A stretch of DNA of 64,000 nucleotides from Vicinamibacteraceae bacterium (GTDB lineage Bacteria > Planctomycetota > Phycisphaerae > Phycisphaerales > UBA5793). Below the pieces are notes generated by a model. That model saw only the letters and a list, made by a program, of their open reading frames with translations, did no database searches and was not told the origin of the DNA. The stretch's first letter is position 1; each line of letters starts with the position of its first letter. Positions 33,532-43,613 of this stretch are shown piece by piece. The position numbers and the translations under genes were made by a program. Location of the stretch: assembly GCA_011525805.1 (NCBI GenBank), contig WYBR01000028.1, positions 1-64,000 of the forward strand, read 5' to 3'.

Positions 33532-34992
33532 TCACAGCAGCGGGCTGAGCAATTGCGCGCCGTTGTCCAGGAAGCGCCGGGCGAGGCTGCGCTTGAGCCA
33601 CCAGTCGCGGTGGATGAAGGAGGCGCGATTCAGGTAGTCCACCTGCATGAAGCGCACGAGGCTCGAGAAGTCGTCGTCGTAGATGAACAGCGTAATCTCG
33701 AAGTTGAGCCAGAAGGAGCGCATGTCGAGGTTCGCCGAGCCGATGATCGCCAGTTTGCGGTCGGCAGTCATGGTCTTGGAGTGGAGCAGCCCGCCGCGGT
33801 AGTGGAAGATGCGAACGCCGGCGTCGAGGAGGTCGAGGTAGTGGGACCGCGAGGCGGCGGCGACGACGGGCGCATCGAGGCGCTCGGGGACGACGATCGT
33901 CACCTCCACCCCGCGCATCGCCGCCATGCACAGCGCCGCCTTGCTCGCCTCGTCGGGAACGAAGTAGGGCGTGGTGATGATGATCTCCTCACGCGCGGTG
34001 TAGATCGTCGAGAGGAAGGTCTGCTGCACGGCGTCGAGCGGCGCGCCAGGCCCCGAGGGAATCACGTGCAGCACGCTCCCGGAATCGGACCGAAGCACAT
34101 CCTCGGGGAAGAAGCGTCCCAGCGCCTCGAACCGCTCGCCGCTGTCGAGCATCCAGTCGCGCAGAAACACGACCTGAAGCGCGTGCGCCGCGGGGCCTTC
34201 GAGGCGCACGGAGGCGTCGATCCACGGCCCGATGCCCGTGCGGGGATTGAACTTGAACGTGTCGTCGGTGATGTTCTGGCTTCCGGCGTAGCCGATGCGG
34301 CCGTCGATCACGGCGAGTTTGCGATGGTTGCGCAGGTCGATCCGCGCCAGAAGCATGCGCAGCGGATTGACCGGCAGCGCGGCCACGACGCGCACCCCCG
34401 CCTCCCGAGCCGCCCGCGCTTCCCCGGACCGGAGAAACGCCTTGCTGCCCACGGCGTCGACGAGGACGCGGCACTCCACGCCCCGCGCCGCCGCCCGCCT
34501 CAGCGCCTCCGCCACTTCCACGCCGCGACCGCCCTTCATCCAGATGAAGTAGAGCAGGTGGCAGTGGTCCTGCGCACCATCGATGTCCGCGATGAGGCGG
34601 TCGAGCATCGATCCGCTCTCGGAGATCAGTTCGAGGTTGTTGCCGGTGAGCGGGGGAAGGCCTGAGACCGCCGTGCCCAACTTCGCCGCGTGCCGATAGA
34701 ACTCCTCCTGCGCCTGCCACTCCACGTGGTGATGCTGCCACATCGCCGCCGCCTCGGAGTCGATGCCTCGCGTCAGTTCGTTGTACTGGCGGACGCGACT
34801 CCGGCCAAGCCGGTTCTCCCCGATCAAGAGATAGACGACGAAGCCGACGAACGGCATGAAGAGGACAATCAGCAGCCACGCCAGCGAAACCGGCACCGAC
34901 GCCCGCCGCATGATGATCCGGATCGCCAGGCCGATGCGGATCATCCAGTCGGACGCCAGAACGATGACCGTGATCCAACTGAGCGATCCCAT
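33532..34992 (-). CDS. cls: Cardiolipin synthase (phospholipase D superfamily)
   Basis: 486 residues. Two N-terminal membrane helices (including VSLAWLLIVLFMPFVGFVVY) precede two HKD catalytic motifs, HRKLAVIDGRIGYAGSQN and LHSKTMTADRKLAIIGSAN. Each contributes His and Lys to the phosphatidyl-enzyme mechanism. Length and layout match bacterial ClsA-type enzymes, which join two phosphatidylglycerols to make cardiolipin at the inner membrane. The C-terminal SLARRFLDNGAQLLSPLL is also typical. Start at the ATG of MGSLSWITV. Confidence 0.93.
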   Translation of the reverse strand: MGSLSWITVIVLASDWMIRIGLAIRIIMRRASVPVSLAWLLIVLFMPFVGFVVYLLIGENRLGRSRVRQYNELTRGIDSEAAAMWQHHHVEWQAQEEFYRHAAKLGTAVSGLPPLTGNNLELISESGSMLDRLIADIDGAQDHCHLLYFIWMKGGRGVEVAEALRRAAARGVECRVLVDAVGSKAFLRSGEARAAREAGVRVVAALPVNPLRMLLARIDLRNHRKLAVIDGRIGYAGSQNITDDTFKFNPRTGIGPWIDASVRLEGPAAHALQVVFLRDWMLDSGERFEALGRFFPEDVLRSDSGSVLHVIPSGPGAPLDAVQQTFLSTIYTAREEIIITTPYFVPDEASKAALCMAAMRGVEVTIVVPERLDAPVVAAASRSHYLDLLDAGVRIFHYRGGLLHSKTMTADRKLAIIGSANLDMRSFWLNFEITLFIYDDDFSSLVRFMQVDYLNRASFIHRDWWLKRSLARRFLDNGAQLLSPLL

Positions 34993-35065
34993 CGCAGCAG
35001 TGTATCAGGGGCGTGGGGCGTGAGACTTGCCCCCCAAAGCCGTTTGCGGCTTCGCGCCCCCCCGC

Positions 35066-36286
35066 TCACTCGCCCAGCACCGCCGCGAGGTCGATCCGCG
35101 AGCCCGCCGGCGCGATCGGGTCGGCGAGGCGCCGATGCCGGCGCAGCAGAGTAACAAGTCGGCGCATGTCCGGCCAGAGAGGAGCGGTGAATTCGAGCGG
35201 CCGACCGTCCGACGGATGGCGCAGGCGCAGCGCCGTCGCGTGCAGCGCCTGGCGGTGCACGATCGGCCCGGCCTCCGCCTCGCCCGCGCCGCCGATTTCC
35301 GCCGCGCTCACCAGCCGCCCGCCGTAGGGTTCGTCTCCGACGATCGGCCAGCCGAGGTGCGCCAGATGAACGCGGATCTGGTGCGTGCGGCCGGTGTGCA
35401 ACTCAAGTTCGACCAGCGCGAAGTCCCGGAACTGCTCGCGCACGCGGTAGATGGTGCGCGACTCCTTGGCCGTTTCGTCGTAGCGCACGGCCATGAGTTC
35501 GCGGTGGACGGGATGCTTGCCGATCGGCAGATCGACAACGTCGGCGACGGGTTCGACGCGCCCGTGCACCACGGCAAGGTAGCGCTTGTCCGTCGTGCGG
35601 TTCTCGAACTGCCTCGCCAGGCGCCAGTGGGCGACGTCGGTCTTGGCGACCACGATCACGCCCGTCGTGCTGCGGTCGAGGCGGTGCACGACGCCCGGAC
35701 GAGCCTCTTCCGCCCCCACCGTCGAGAGCGCGCCCGCGGAGCGATGCTGAAAGTGCCAGACGAGCGCGTTGATCAGCGTGCCGCGCTTGTTGCCGCGCGC
35801 CGGGTGGACGATCAGGTCCGCCTGCTTGTTGACCACGATCAGGTCCTGATCCTCGTAGAGCACGTCGAGCGGAATCTCCTCTGCGGGAATGTCCTTCGTC
35901 GGCGGCGGCGGGACGATGACGGTCACAACGTCTCCGGCTCGGAGGATCGTCGCGGCCTTCGGCGCGCGGTCGTTCACCGTCACCGCCTGCTCGGCGATGA
36001 GGCGCTGCAACTGCGTGCGGCTCATGAAGGGGATGCGGTCCTGGAGGTACTTGTCCAGCCGCTTCTGGAGGTCGCGCGTCAGGCGGAACGTGACGCTCAG
36101 CGCCGCATCGGTGTTGTCTTCGTCGTTCTGTGCGGCGGCGGTACGGACGAGATCAGGATCGACCTTGCCGCCGGAGGCGAGGAGGGAGAACGCGGAGTCG
36201 GCTTCGGGGCGGGCCTCGGCTTCATCACCGCGAGGCGATGGGTCGCCCTGGCTTCGAGTCGGATCATCGCGGCCCGGGCCGGACAC
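35066..36286 (-). CDS. rluD: RluD-family 23S rRNA pseudouridine synthase
   Basis: 406 residues from a GTG, 5 bases after the stop of the preceding gene. A polar N-terminal ~65 residues is followed by an S4 RNA-binding domain (LDKYLQDRIPFMSRTQLQRL) and the RluA/RluD catalytic domain. The active-site motif is GVVHRLDRSTTGVIVVAK with its Asp nucleophile. HTGRTHQIRVHLAHLGWPIV and GDEPYGG follow. RluD makes pseudouridines in helix 69 of 23S rRNA. Last gene of the coaX / GTPase / TPR-like / rluD run. The exact start is uncertain because the extra N-terminal stretch is not conserved in the family. Confidence 0.92.
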   Translation of the reverse strand: MSGPGRDDPTRSQGDPSPRGDEAEARPEADSAFSLLASGGKVDPDLVRTAAAQNDEDNTDAALSVTFRLTRDLQKRLDKYLQDRIPFMSRTQLQRLIAEQAVTVNDRAPKAATILRAGDVVTVIVPPPPTKDIPAEEIPLDVLYEDQDLIVVNKQADLIVHPARGNKRGTLINALVWHFQHRSAGALSTVGAEEARPGVVHRLDRSTTGVIVVAKTDVAHWRLARQFENRTTDKRYLAVVHGRVEPVADVVDLPIGKHPVHRELMAVRYDETAKESRTIYRVREQFRDFALVELELHTGRTHQIRVHLAHLGWPIVGDEPYGGRLVSAAEIGGAGEAEAGPIVHRQALHATALRLRHPSDGRPLEFTAPLWPDMRRLVTLLRRHRRLADPIAPAGSRIDLAAVLGE

Positions 36287-36291
36287 GTGCG

Positions 36292-37209
36292 CTACCGGCC
36301 GCCGCCCGAAGCGGGATCGTCCGGCTTGTCCGTCGGCGCGGGCGCGGCGCCGCCGTCGTCCGCGGGCTTGTCTTCAGGAGACTCCGTCCCGACGCCTGCG
36401 CCGGCCGGAGCGGTCTCGCCGTCGGCCGCAGCCTCGGTCGAGGCGTCGCCGGCGGGCAACTGCGGCTTGGGATCGCTCAGGGCTTCATCGATCACACTCT
36501 GCGCGTAGAACTCGATGCGGGTGCGCGAAGCCGTGTCGGCGCGCCACGCCGCGGCCACCTTGGCGAGTTCCGGGAAGCGGTCGGCCGCCTCGGATTCGAT
36601 GCGGATGAACCAGTCATCGGCGGCGGTGAAATCCCCGCGCATCTCGGCGACGGCCGCCAGGCCGAACATCGCCTCCAGGTGCAGCCCTTCCTTCCAGTTC
36701 GTGCCCTTGCCGGAGAATGCGGTCGAGTCAAGCACGCGGCGGTAGAGGCGCTCCATGCGGTCGAGCGTTTCGGTCCGCTCCCGCTCGGTCATGCGCGGCT
36801 GCTCCTTGGGCTCCGGCTCGGGGGGGTCGGGCTGCTCCGCGCTCGGGTCGGTCAGCGTCGGCGCCTCGGGGACGAGTTCGAGCGACTCGTCGCGGAGCAC
36901 GTCGCGCAGGTAGAGGCGGCAGGCGCGAAGCAGCGCCACTTCCGCGACCGAGTCGATCCCCTGCACCCGGTCCGCGAGACTCTCGAGCGAGGGAGCGAGG
37001 TCGGTGCTGGCGAGGTCGGCCCACGCCTGATCGCGGATGCGCTCGGCGCGATCGCCCCACCAGAGGTAGACCCGGGCGATGAGGACGACGACGAGTACGA
37101 CCACCAGGTAGTTCACGCCGCTGGTCTTGAGCCACTCGATCAACTCGACGTTGACCCTCGACTCGGCATCGTCGCTCGTCCGGATGTCCGCAAGCCGCTT
37201 GTCCGCCAT
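36292..37209 (-). CDS. Membrane-anchored TPR-like protein
   Basis: 305 residues; AAGGAATGG upstream of the ATG. An N-terminal cytoplasmic stretch precedes one strong membrane helix (GVNYLVVVLVVVLIARVYLW, ~residues 31-50), followed by helical repeat-like sequence to about residue 245 (EGLHLEAMFGLAAVAEMRGD is a good TPR-type helix pair). The tail is low-complexity, rich in Ala, Gly, Pro and Asp. The layout recalls YfgM-like periplasmic TPR proteins, which act as chaperone adaptors at the translocon, but the similarity is only architectural. It lies directly upstream of rluD. Confidence 0.72.
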   Translation of the reverse strand: MADKRLADIRTSDDAESRVNVELIEWLKTSGVNYLVVVLVVVLIARVYLWWGDRAERIRDQAWADLASTDLAPSLESLADRVQGIDSVAEVALLRACRLYLRDVLRDESLELVPEAPTLTDPSAEQPDPPEPEPKEQPRMTERERTETLDRMERLYRRVLDSTAFSGKGTNWKEGLHLEAMFGLAAVAEMRGDFTAADDWFIRIESEAADRFPELAKVAAAWRADTASRTRIEFYAQSVIDEALSDPKPQLPAGDASTEAAADGETAPAGAGVGTESPEDKPADDGGAAPAPTDKPDDPASGGGR

Positions 37210-37299
37210 CGAGACCATTCCTTGAGCAGGGATTCGCCGGCCGCGGAACGCTTCTCCCGCGGAGCGGGGATGATAGGTTGCCCGCCTCGGCGGTGCGAA

Positions 37300-38286
37300 T
37301 CAGGTCAGGCTCAATCGCTGGTCAAAGAGCCACGGGCCGGGGTGGTAGAGCGCCTCGATCGGGACGAGCGCCTCGCGGATGGACGAGACGAACCGGGCGA
37401 GTCCGGCGCCGGTCCTGGCGCTCACGCGGAGCAGATCCGCCGACGCGTCCGTCGGGTCGCCAGGCGGCTCGAGGTCGGCCTTGAGCAGCACTCGCCGGTC
37501 GGGCCTGCGGTCAAGACTCGGCCAGTCGATCTCGGGCGCCGCAGCCGCGATGAGGCAGTCCGCGCGATGGATGAGGTCGGCCGCGAGGGCAATCGCCTCT
37601 CGCTCGATGGGATCGGCCGCGTCGCGGCGGCCGGGCGTATCGCACCAGTGGACGACCAGGCCGGCCAGATCGAGGCGCGAGACGACGTAGTCGCGCGTCG
37701 TCCCCGCCTCCTCGGCTTCGATCGAGGCCCGCCGGCCGAGCAGGGAATTGGAGAGCGTGCTCTTGCCCACGTTGGGCCGGCCGGCAAGCACCACCAGCGG
37801 CGGATCAAGCAGGCGGTCGAGTATTCGCGATCGCTGCGCCATCGACTCGAACGGCTCGACGGGATGCGCCCGGTGCTGCGCCCAGCGCCGCGGCTGATCG
37901 AGCAGCAGATCGACGGCAAGCGGGCTGGCCGCGCGGCCGAGGGCGGCGAGCGCCAGCGCCTCATCGCGCGATTCCGCCTCGGGCCAGGCCATGACCGGAT
38001 CAATCTCGCGCACCGGTCGGGCGCCTTCGTCGGCGAGGCGCTGCGCCAGGCGCTGGAGGATGCGCGGCCCGCCGTGCGGCATGATCCACCAGAGATCGTC
38101 GGAGACGCGCCCCGCCACGCCGTCGTCGATCTCGCCCAGCCGCGCGTACCTCAGCACTCCCGCGGGCCAGTCCGCCACGCCGGTCAGGCGCGCGACGATC
38201 GCGCCTGCGGCCCCCGTGAGTTCGATCAGCGCCACGGCGCCGGGGGCGCTGGCAGTCGCGATGCGGAATCCCGGGGTCGTAGTCAT
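37300..38286 (-). CDS. MnmE-like GTPase lacking the C-terminal region
   Basis: 328 residues. The N-terminal RIATASAPGAVALIELTG and WWIMPHGGPRI echo the folate-binding domain of MnmE. The GTPase core has GRPNVGKST (169-177), AGTTRDYV and DTPGRRD. The usual NKxD is replaced by LLKADLE, so base recognition is altered. Canonical MnmE is ~450 residues and ends with a CxGK cysteine motif; here the protein stops soon after the G domain without it. It is probably a paralogue that no longer does tRNA wobble-uridine modification. It sits 17 bases downstream of coaX. Confidence 0.82.
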   Translation of the reverse strand: MTTTPGFRIATASAPGAVALIELTGAAGAIVARLTGVADWPAGVLRYARLGEIDDGVAGRVSDDLWWIMPHGGPRILQRLAQRLADEGARPVREIDPVMAWPEAESRDEALALAALGRAASPLAVDLLLDQPRRWAQHRAHPVEPFESMAQRSRILDRLLDPPLVVLAGRPNVGKSTLSNSLLGRRASIEAEEAGTTRDYVVSRLDLAGLVVHWCDTPGRRDAADPIEREAIALAADLIHRADCLIAAAAPEIDWPSLDRRPDRRVLLKADLEPPGDPTDASADLLRVSARTGAGLARFVSSIREALVPIEALYHPGPWLFDQRLSLT

Positions 38287-38303
38287 GCGGGCGGTCGATT
38301 GGC

Positions 38304-39092
38304 TCAGCGGCCGGCATCTTCGGCGGCGCCGGCGACGCGAAAGGCCGCGAGCATGCCGTGCAGCGTCAGGTCATCGACGATGTGCTCGACGAGTTCATCG
38401 CCGTCGAAGAGGAGATGAGCGTCTCCGCCCGTGGCGAGGATGGCGGGGTAGGCGAGGTAGGCTTCCGCGTAGCGCTCGGCGATGTGCCGCACCATGCCCC
38501 GGATGCCGTAGAACACGCCGTGCAGCATCGCCTGCCGCGTGTTCGGCCCGAAGGCGTCCGCCCCGGGGGCGGCGAAACTCAGCGCGGGCAGCGCATCGGT
38601 CCATTCGTGCAGCGCATCGAGTTGCATCTGCGCGCCCGGCGCGATGGCGCCGCCGTGAAACGTCCCTTCCCCGTCGACGAAGTCGATCGTTATCGCCGTG
38701 CCCGCGTCAATCACCACGCACGCCTGCCGGAATCGATCGAACGCCGCGGCCGCGTTGAGCAGCCGATCCTGGCCCGGCGTGGCGTCGGCGTCCAGGCACG
38801 TTCCCACGGGAATCGGCAGGTCGTCGCCGATGCGGAGCACCCGCGCCGACAGGTCGGCCCCGAGCCGGTCGATGAGCGGCGCGGAGACGCTCCGGTTCAC
38901 GGTGGAGACGACGACCAGCGGCTCGGAAGCCGCATCCGAACCCGCCAGGTAGGAGCGCATCGTCTCCACCATCGCCCCCATCTCCGCGTTGCGAAGGCGA
39001 TCGACCCGAAGCAGGCGGTCGGGCGAAGCGCAGGCGAGAGCGGTTCGAGAGTTGCCGACGCTGGCGAGCAGGACTGATAACTCGGGCACCAT
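38304..39092 (-). CDS. coaX: Type III pantothenate kinase
   Basis: 262 residues of the ASKHA fold. The [20 protein letters not shown] segment, the [13 protein letters not shown] motif and [20 protein letters not shown] are typical of CoaX, which phosphorylates pantothenate in the first step of CoA synthesis and needs a monovalent cation. The N-terminal phosphate motif, normally DxGNT, reads ASVGNSRT, so its Asp is absent; activity may be reduced or the gene may have drifted. First gene of a four-gene minus-strand run ending in rluD. The GTG/ATG at the start has a close GGAG. Confidence 0.85.
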   Translation of the reverse strand: MVPELSVLLASVGNSRTALACASPDRLLRVDRLRNAEMGAMVETMRSYLAGSDAASEPLVVVSTVNRSVSAPLIDRLGADLSARVLRIGDDLPIPVGTCLDADATPGQDRLLNAAAAFDRFRQACVVIDAGTAITIDFVDGEGTFHGGAIAPGAQMQLDALHEWTDALPALSFAAPGADAFGPNTRQAMLHGVFYGIRGMVRHIAERYAEAYLAYPAILATGGDAHLLFDGDELVEHIVDDLTLHGMLAAFRVAGAAEDAGR

Positions 39093-39345
39093 GCTCCGTG
39101 AGCATAGGCGGGCGCCGCGTACCCGCTGCCGGCGTCTCGCCCCGGCGCCGCGCCCCGGCGCCGCGCCGAATCGTCGCCCGCGAGGTCAAGAACCCGCGAT
39201 TCAGGACCGATGGATTGGGAAGTCGAACGCGGGGGCCGCGATCGGGTCTGACGCACCTGCCGTGCGTCGCGGCGCGGGCGTTCGTCGGTTCGCTGCGCTC
39301 CCGCCGCAGCGACGGAACGGCGGAGTGCGGCGGGTTTCAACGAAC

Positions 39346-42300
39346 ATGCCTGAAAGCCCGGCCATGACCAACGCCCCGATCCCCCCGACCGGCGCCAGCC
39401 CATTGAAGGCAGACGCGTCCACCAGGCCGGGACTCTTCGTCCTCGGTTTCGGCTGCACCATCGCCGCGACGGTGGCGGCGGTGGTTCTCGCCGGCCACGC
39501 CACCGGCGTTGACATGCTCACCCGCCTCGCGCCGGACAGCGATCCGATGCCGTGGACGCTGGCGGCGGGGACCGCCATCGGTGCGTGGGGCGTCTACGAA
39601 GCCTCAAGGCGGATGGCCCGCCGCGCCCTGGTCGCGGGAGTCGCGCTGGCGCTGCTCGGAATGCTGATTCTCGCCGCGCGGACCTCGGCTTCGCTCAACG
39701 AGTTCTACCTCGCGCTGGCGAGCCTGCCCTCGCAGTTTCACCCTTCGCCCCGAGTCACGAACGTCTCGGCCGTGAGCGGCGCCTGCCTGCTCCTGGCCGC
39801 CGTCGGACTGCTCCTGCACGGCGGGCGCGTGGCGGCGGAGGTGCGGACGGCCGCGACGGCCGTCGTCGGCGCCCTGGTGGTCGGGCTGGTGGCGATGCCG
39901 ATGGCGTCGCGCCTCATCGGCTTGAGTCCAGCCGTCGGCTGGGAGCATCTCACGTTCATCTCGACGGGCTCGATCATCGCGCACGGGTGCATCGGCGCGA
40001 GCCTGTTGGCGCTGGCGTGGAGTCAGTCGAGCGTCGGGCTGGTCCGCCTGCCGCGCTGGGCCGCCGCGGTGGTCGGCGTGGCGCTGGCGGCCAGCACCGT
40101 CATCGCCTGGCAGGCCGCCGCCGCCGCCGAAGACCAGCACATCCGCCGCGTGGTCCATTCGCAGGCCTCTCGAATCGCGAGCCTGCTGCACAGCGAAGTA
40201 ACGCACCGCGTTGAACTGCTCGAGCAACTCGCCGCCCACATCCCGCGCGAAGGCTCCGACCTCTCCCCCGAGTGGACCGCCGACGCGAATCGAATCCTTG
40301 CCCGGCCGCCGCGCCTCACGAATATCGAGTGGGTTGACGGCGGCGGGCTGGTCCTGCGCCGCATCGCCGGCCCCCCCGACGCCGGCGACCCCAACGCCGG
40401 CCCGATCCCCGCGCCCGGCGCCGCCCGCCGAACGCTCCTGCCCGTGCGCGCCCCCGTCCTCATGGCCGTGGACGAAGAGATTCTCGCGGTCCTGCCCGCC
40501 GACTCGAAGTCCTACCCCGGTGGTCGCATCGTCGCCTCCTTCGACCGCGCCGCCCTGCTGACCCACCTGCTCGAATCGCCGCACATCGACCGCGGCTACC
40601 GCGTCTCGCTCCACGGCGAGAGGGCCGCGGATGCGCTTGCCGACTCCTTCGACCCGCGCTTCTCCGTGCGGACCGCCTTCGAGGCGCATCACTTCGAGTG
40701 GGCCATTCGCATCACTCCCATGCGCCGCACCATCGCATCGCTGCGCACGCCGATGCCCAGCGCGGCGCTGACGATCGGCCTGCTCCTTTCCGCCCTGGTC
40801 CCCTTCACCCTTCACCTCTGGCAGACCGCCAACGAACGGGCGGCCCACCTCGCGCGACGCGAAGAGCGATACGACCTTGTCGTCCGGGGATCGGACAGCG
40901 GCATCTGGGACTGGGACCTGGCGCGCGGCCTCATCTACTACTCCACGCGATTTGACGAACTCGTCGGCGCTTCGCTCAGCGCCGCCGTCCAGCCGGCTGA
41001 CTCGCTCACCGCCCTCGTTCATCCCGGCGACCGGGCGCAGGTGCTCGAGGCGATCGACCGTCACCTGACGGCTCGGACGCCCCTCGCCGCCGAGTGCCGC
41101 ATGAGCGCCCCGGGCGCGGCGCCGCGCTGGTTTCAGTTGCGCGGCCAGGCGGTCTGGAGCGACTCGGGCCAGCCGCTGCGCCTCGCCGGCTCCATCACCG
41201 ACGTGAACGAACGGCGCCTCGCCGAGGAGAACCTTGCGCGCACGCTCGTGGACCTCATCACCTCGAAGGAGCAGATCGAAGAACACAGCGCCGCCCTCGC
41301 CTTGAAGACCCGAGAACTGGAGATCGCCCGGGCCGAGGCCGAGGCCGCCAACCGCGCCAAGAGCGAGTTCCTCGCCAACATGAGCCACGAGATCCGCACG
41401 CCGATGACGGCGATCCTCGGCTACGCCGACCTGCTCATCGACGAGGGTCAGGGACCGCTCGACCGCCTCGAGTGCATCCAGACCATCCGCCGCAACGGCG
41501 CGCACCTGCTCGCGCTCATCAACGACATTCTCGACCTCTCCAAGATCGAGGCGAACCGGATGTCGGTCGAGCGCATCGCCTTCTCGCCGGCCGAGGTGAT
41601 CAGCGACGTCGAATCGCTCATGCGCCTCCGCGCCGCCGCCAAGGGCCTGCTATTCGAGGTCGAGTGCGCCACGCCCATACCGCACACGATCCACTCCGAC
41701 CCCACGAAGTTCCGCCAGATCCTCCTCAATCTCGCCGGCAACGCCGTCAAGTTCACCGACGCGGGCGGCGTGCGGCTCATCGCGCGCCTCGTCGGACGCG
41801 AGAATGAGGACGACGGCCTGCTGAGCGTCGAAGTCGTCGACACCGGCATCGGCATCCGCCCCGACCAACTCGACCGCCTCTTCGCCTCCTTCACCCAGGC
41901 GGACACTTCCATGGCCCGGCGCTTCGGCGGGACCGGCCTCGGGCTGGCCATCTCCCAGCGACTCGCGCGCATGCTCGGCGGGGACATCAGCGTCCGCTCC
42001 ACGCCCGGCGAGGGAAGTTCGTTCACGGCCACGATCGCGACGGGCCCGCTGCGCCAGGTTCGGCTCGTGCAGTCCGCCTCGGCGCCGCGGGCGCTGGCTT
42101 CAACCTCGCCCGGCAATGAGGCCCAGGCGCCTCGCCTCGACGGCCTGCGCCTCCTCCTCGCCGAGGACGGCCCGGACAACCAGCGCCTCATCGCCTTCCA
42201 CCTGCGCAAGGCCGGCGCTGAAGTGGTGATCGCCGGCAACGGCCGCATCGCCGTCGAGCGGGCCTTTGAATCGCTTCGGGATCACCCCTTCGACGTCGTC

Positions 42301-42540
42301 CTCATGGACATGCAGATGCCCGAACTCGACGGCTACGCCGCCACGCGCTACCTGCGCGCCCACGCCTACGCGCGGCCGATCATCGCCCTCACCGCGCACG
42401 CGATGGCGGGCGACCGGGAGCGCTGCCTCGCCGCCGGCTGCGACGACTACACCACCAAGCCCATCGACCGCGTGGAACTGCTCAGCATCGTGCGCCGGCA
42501 CAGCGATCGCGCCGCCGCGCGGGAAGCCATCCGCGCCTGA
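39346..42540 (+). CDS. Membrane-bound hybrid sensor histidine kinase
   Basis: 1064 residues from ATG 39346 (39364 is equally possible; neither has a clear ribosome-binding site). About seven membrane helices occupy residues ~25-250, like a MASE-type sensor. An extracytoplasmic ligand-binding region of the CHASE kind follows (~260-470) and ends in another helix. Then come a PAS domain ([17 protein letters not shown]), HisKA with the phospho-accepting His in [13 protein letters not shown] (His681), HATPase with NAVKFTD, DTGIGI and GTGLGLAIS, and a receiver domain whose phospho-Asp is in [10 protein letters not shown] (Asp988). No partner response regulator adjoins it. Confidence 0.92.
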   Translation: MPESPAMTNAPIPPTGASPLKADASTRPGLFVLGFGCTIAATVAAVVLAGHATGVDMLTRLAPDSDPMPWTLAAGTAIGAWGVYEASRRMARRALVAGVALALLGMLILAARTSASLNEFYLALASLPSQFHPSPRVTNVSAVSGACLLLAAVGLLLHGGRVAAEVRTAATAVVGALVVGLVAMPMASRLIGLSPAVGWEHLTFISTGSIIAHGCIGASLLALAWSQSSVGLVRLPRWAAAVVGVALAASTVIAWQAAAAAEDQHIRRVVHSQASRIASLLHSEVTHRVELLEQLAAHIPREGSDLSPEWTADANRILARPPRLTNIEWVDGGGLVLRRIAGPPDAGDPNAGPIPAPGAARRTLLPVRAPVLMAVDEEILAVLPADSKSYPGGRIVASFDRAALLTHLLESPHIDRGYRVSLHGERAADALADSFDPRFSVRTAFEAHHFEWAIRITPMRRTIASLRTPMPSAALTIGLLLSALVPFTLHLWQTANERAAHLARREERYDLVVRGSDSGIWDWDLARGLIYYSTRFDELVGASLSAAVQPADSLTALVHPGDRAQVLEAIDRHLTARTPLAAECRMSAPGAAPRWFQLRGQAVWSDSGQPLRLAGSITDVNERRLAEENLARTLVDLITSKEQIEEHSAALALKTRELEIARAEAEAANRAKSEFLANMSHEIRTPMTAILGYADLLIDEGQGPLDRLECIQTIRRNGAHLLALINDILDLSKIEANRMSVERIAFSPAEVISDVESLMRLRAAAKGLLFEVECATPIPHTIHSDPTKFRQILLNLAGNAVKFTDAGGVRLIARLVGRENEDDGLLSVEVVDTGIGIRPDQLDRLFASFTQADTSMARRFGGTGLGLAISQRLARMLGGDISVRSTPGEGSSFTATIATGPLRQVRLVQSASAPRALASTSPGNEAQAPRLDGLRLLLAEDGPDNQRLIAFHLRKAGAEVVIAGNGRIAVERAFESLRDHPFDVVLMDMQMPELDGYAATRYLRAHAYARPIIALTAHAMAGDRERCLAAGCDDYTTKPIDRVELLSIVRRHSDRAAAREAIRA

Positions 42541-42571
42541 CCGCCTCGCCGCGCCATGGATTGCCCTTCAG

Positions 42572-42670
42572 AGACTGTTTCACAACGGTGGGACGGGCGT
42601 CCCGCCCGTCCAAGTCGAACGGGCCGGAGGCCCGCTCCACCGCTTCGACGTCAGTTGCGAAACAGATTCT
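42572..42670. repeat. 99-bp MITE-like palindromic element, copy 2
   Basis: Same structure as 5054-5152: AGACTGTTTCACAAC at the left, GTTGCGAAACAGATTCT at the right, with internal palindromes. Eight mismatches with copy 1. It lies between two convergent genes, and its last base forms part of the aminotransferase stop codon, so it may serve as a bidirectional terminator. Confidence 0.85.
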
Positions 42671-43542
42671 CAGCGCCGGACGCTCGCCGCCACCGCCTCG
42701 ACGAAGCGGTCGAGCAGCGCGCAAGCGACCGGCCCGGCCCGCCCGTCGCCCACCGCCTCGCCGTCCAGGCGCGTCACCGCCGCAAGCAGCGTGCGCGTGC
42801 CCGCGAGGATGATCTCGTCGGCCGCGCGGAGGTCGTCGACGCGCACCGGCTGCTCGACGAGATCGACGCCCGGCAGGCGCGCGACCACTCGGCGCGTGAC
42901 GCCGTGCAGGATGCTCAGGTCGGGATCGTCGATGGGCGGGGTGATGACCCGGCCGCCGCGCGCAATGAGCACCGTCGTCGAGCCGCCCTCGGTCACCCAG
43001 CCGTCGCGGTGGAAGATGACCTCCGCGGCGCCGCGGTCGGCGACGGCGATCTTGCCCAGCACGTTGGGCAGCAGGTTCGTCGACTTGATGTCGCACCGGC
43101 TCCAGCGCCAGTCCTCGTGCAGCGCCGCCGAGACTTCCGCCGCAACCCCGCACTCGCTCAGCGGGGGCGTGCGATCGACGCAGCCGAACACCGTCGCGCG
43201 CATCTCCGCCGGCGGCAGGTGCGTTCGCCCCGTGCCGCAGCCGCGGGTGATCTGCCAGTAGGCGCAGGCGTTGCTCAGGTCGTTGCGCGCGAGCAGTTCC
43301 TTCCCCAGCGCCACGATGTCGCCCGCGCGGAAGTGCGCAAAGCGCACCTCGCGCAGCGTGCGCTCCAGCCGCTCGAGGTGCAGGTCCATCGCGAAGGGAA
43401 CGCCGTCGAAGTAGCGGATCACCTCGTACACCGCGTCGCCGAAGAGAAACCCGCGGTCGAAGACGCTCACGCGCGCCTCCGCGGCCGGGAGGAACTCGCC
43501 GTTGAGGTAGACGGTTGATGATGTGAGGGCGTGCGCAGCCAC
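42670..43542 (-). CDS. Class IV (branched-chain/D-amino-acid type) aminotransferase
   Basis: 290 residues from a GTG at 43542. A start at 43593 is open but would leave no room for the divergent folD promoter, and family homology begins at TVYLNGEFLPAAEARVS. PLP fold-type IV landmarks: VFDRGFLFGDAVYEVIRYFD, the lysine in DIKSTNLLPNVL, and the phosphate-binding EGGSTTVLI. The DIKSxNLL variant is closest to D-alanine aminotransferase-type and 4-amino-4-deoxychorismate-lyase-type members; substrate is not decided. The stop codon abuts the MITE-like repeat. Confidence 0.88.
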   Translation of the reverse strand: MAAHALTSSTVYLNGEFLPAAEARVSVFDRGFLFGDAVYEVIRYFDGVPFAMDLHLERLERTLREVRFAHFRAGDIVALGKELLARNDLSNACAYWQITRGCGTGRTHLPPAEMRATVFGCVDRTPPLSECGVAAEVSAALHEDWRWSRCDIKSTNLLPNVLGKIAVADRGAAEVIFHRDGWVTEGGSTTVLIARGGRVITPPIDDPDLSILHGVTRRVVARLPGVDLVEQPVRVDDLRAADEIILAGTRTLLAAVTRLDGEAVGDGRAGPVACALLDRFVEAVAASVRR

Positions 43543-43613
43543 CGGAGAGGATCGTAATCCGCCGGCGCCGCTGCTTCCTGCCCGTTCACGCATCCGCTAT
43601 GATGTCGGCGAAC

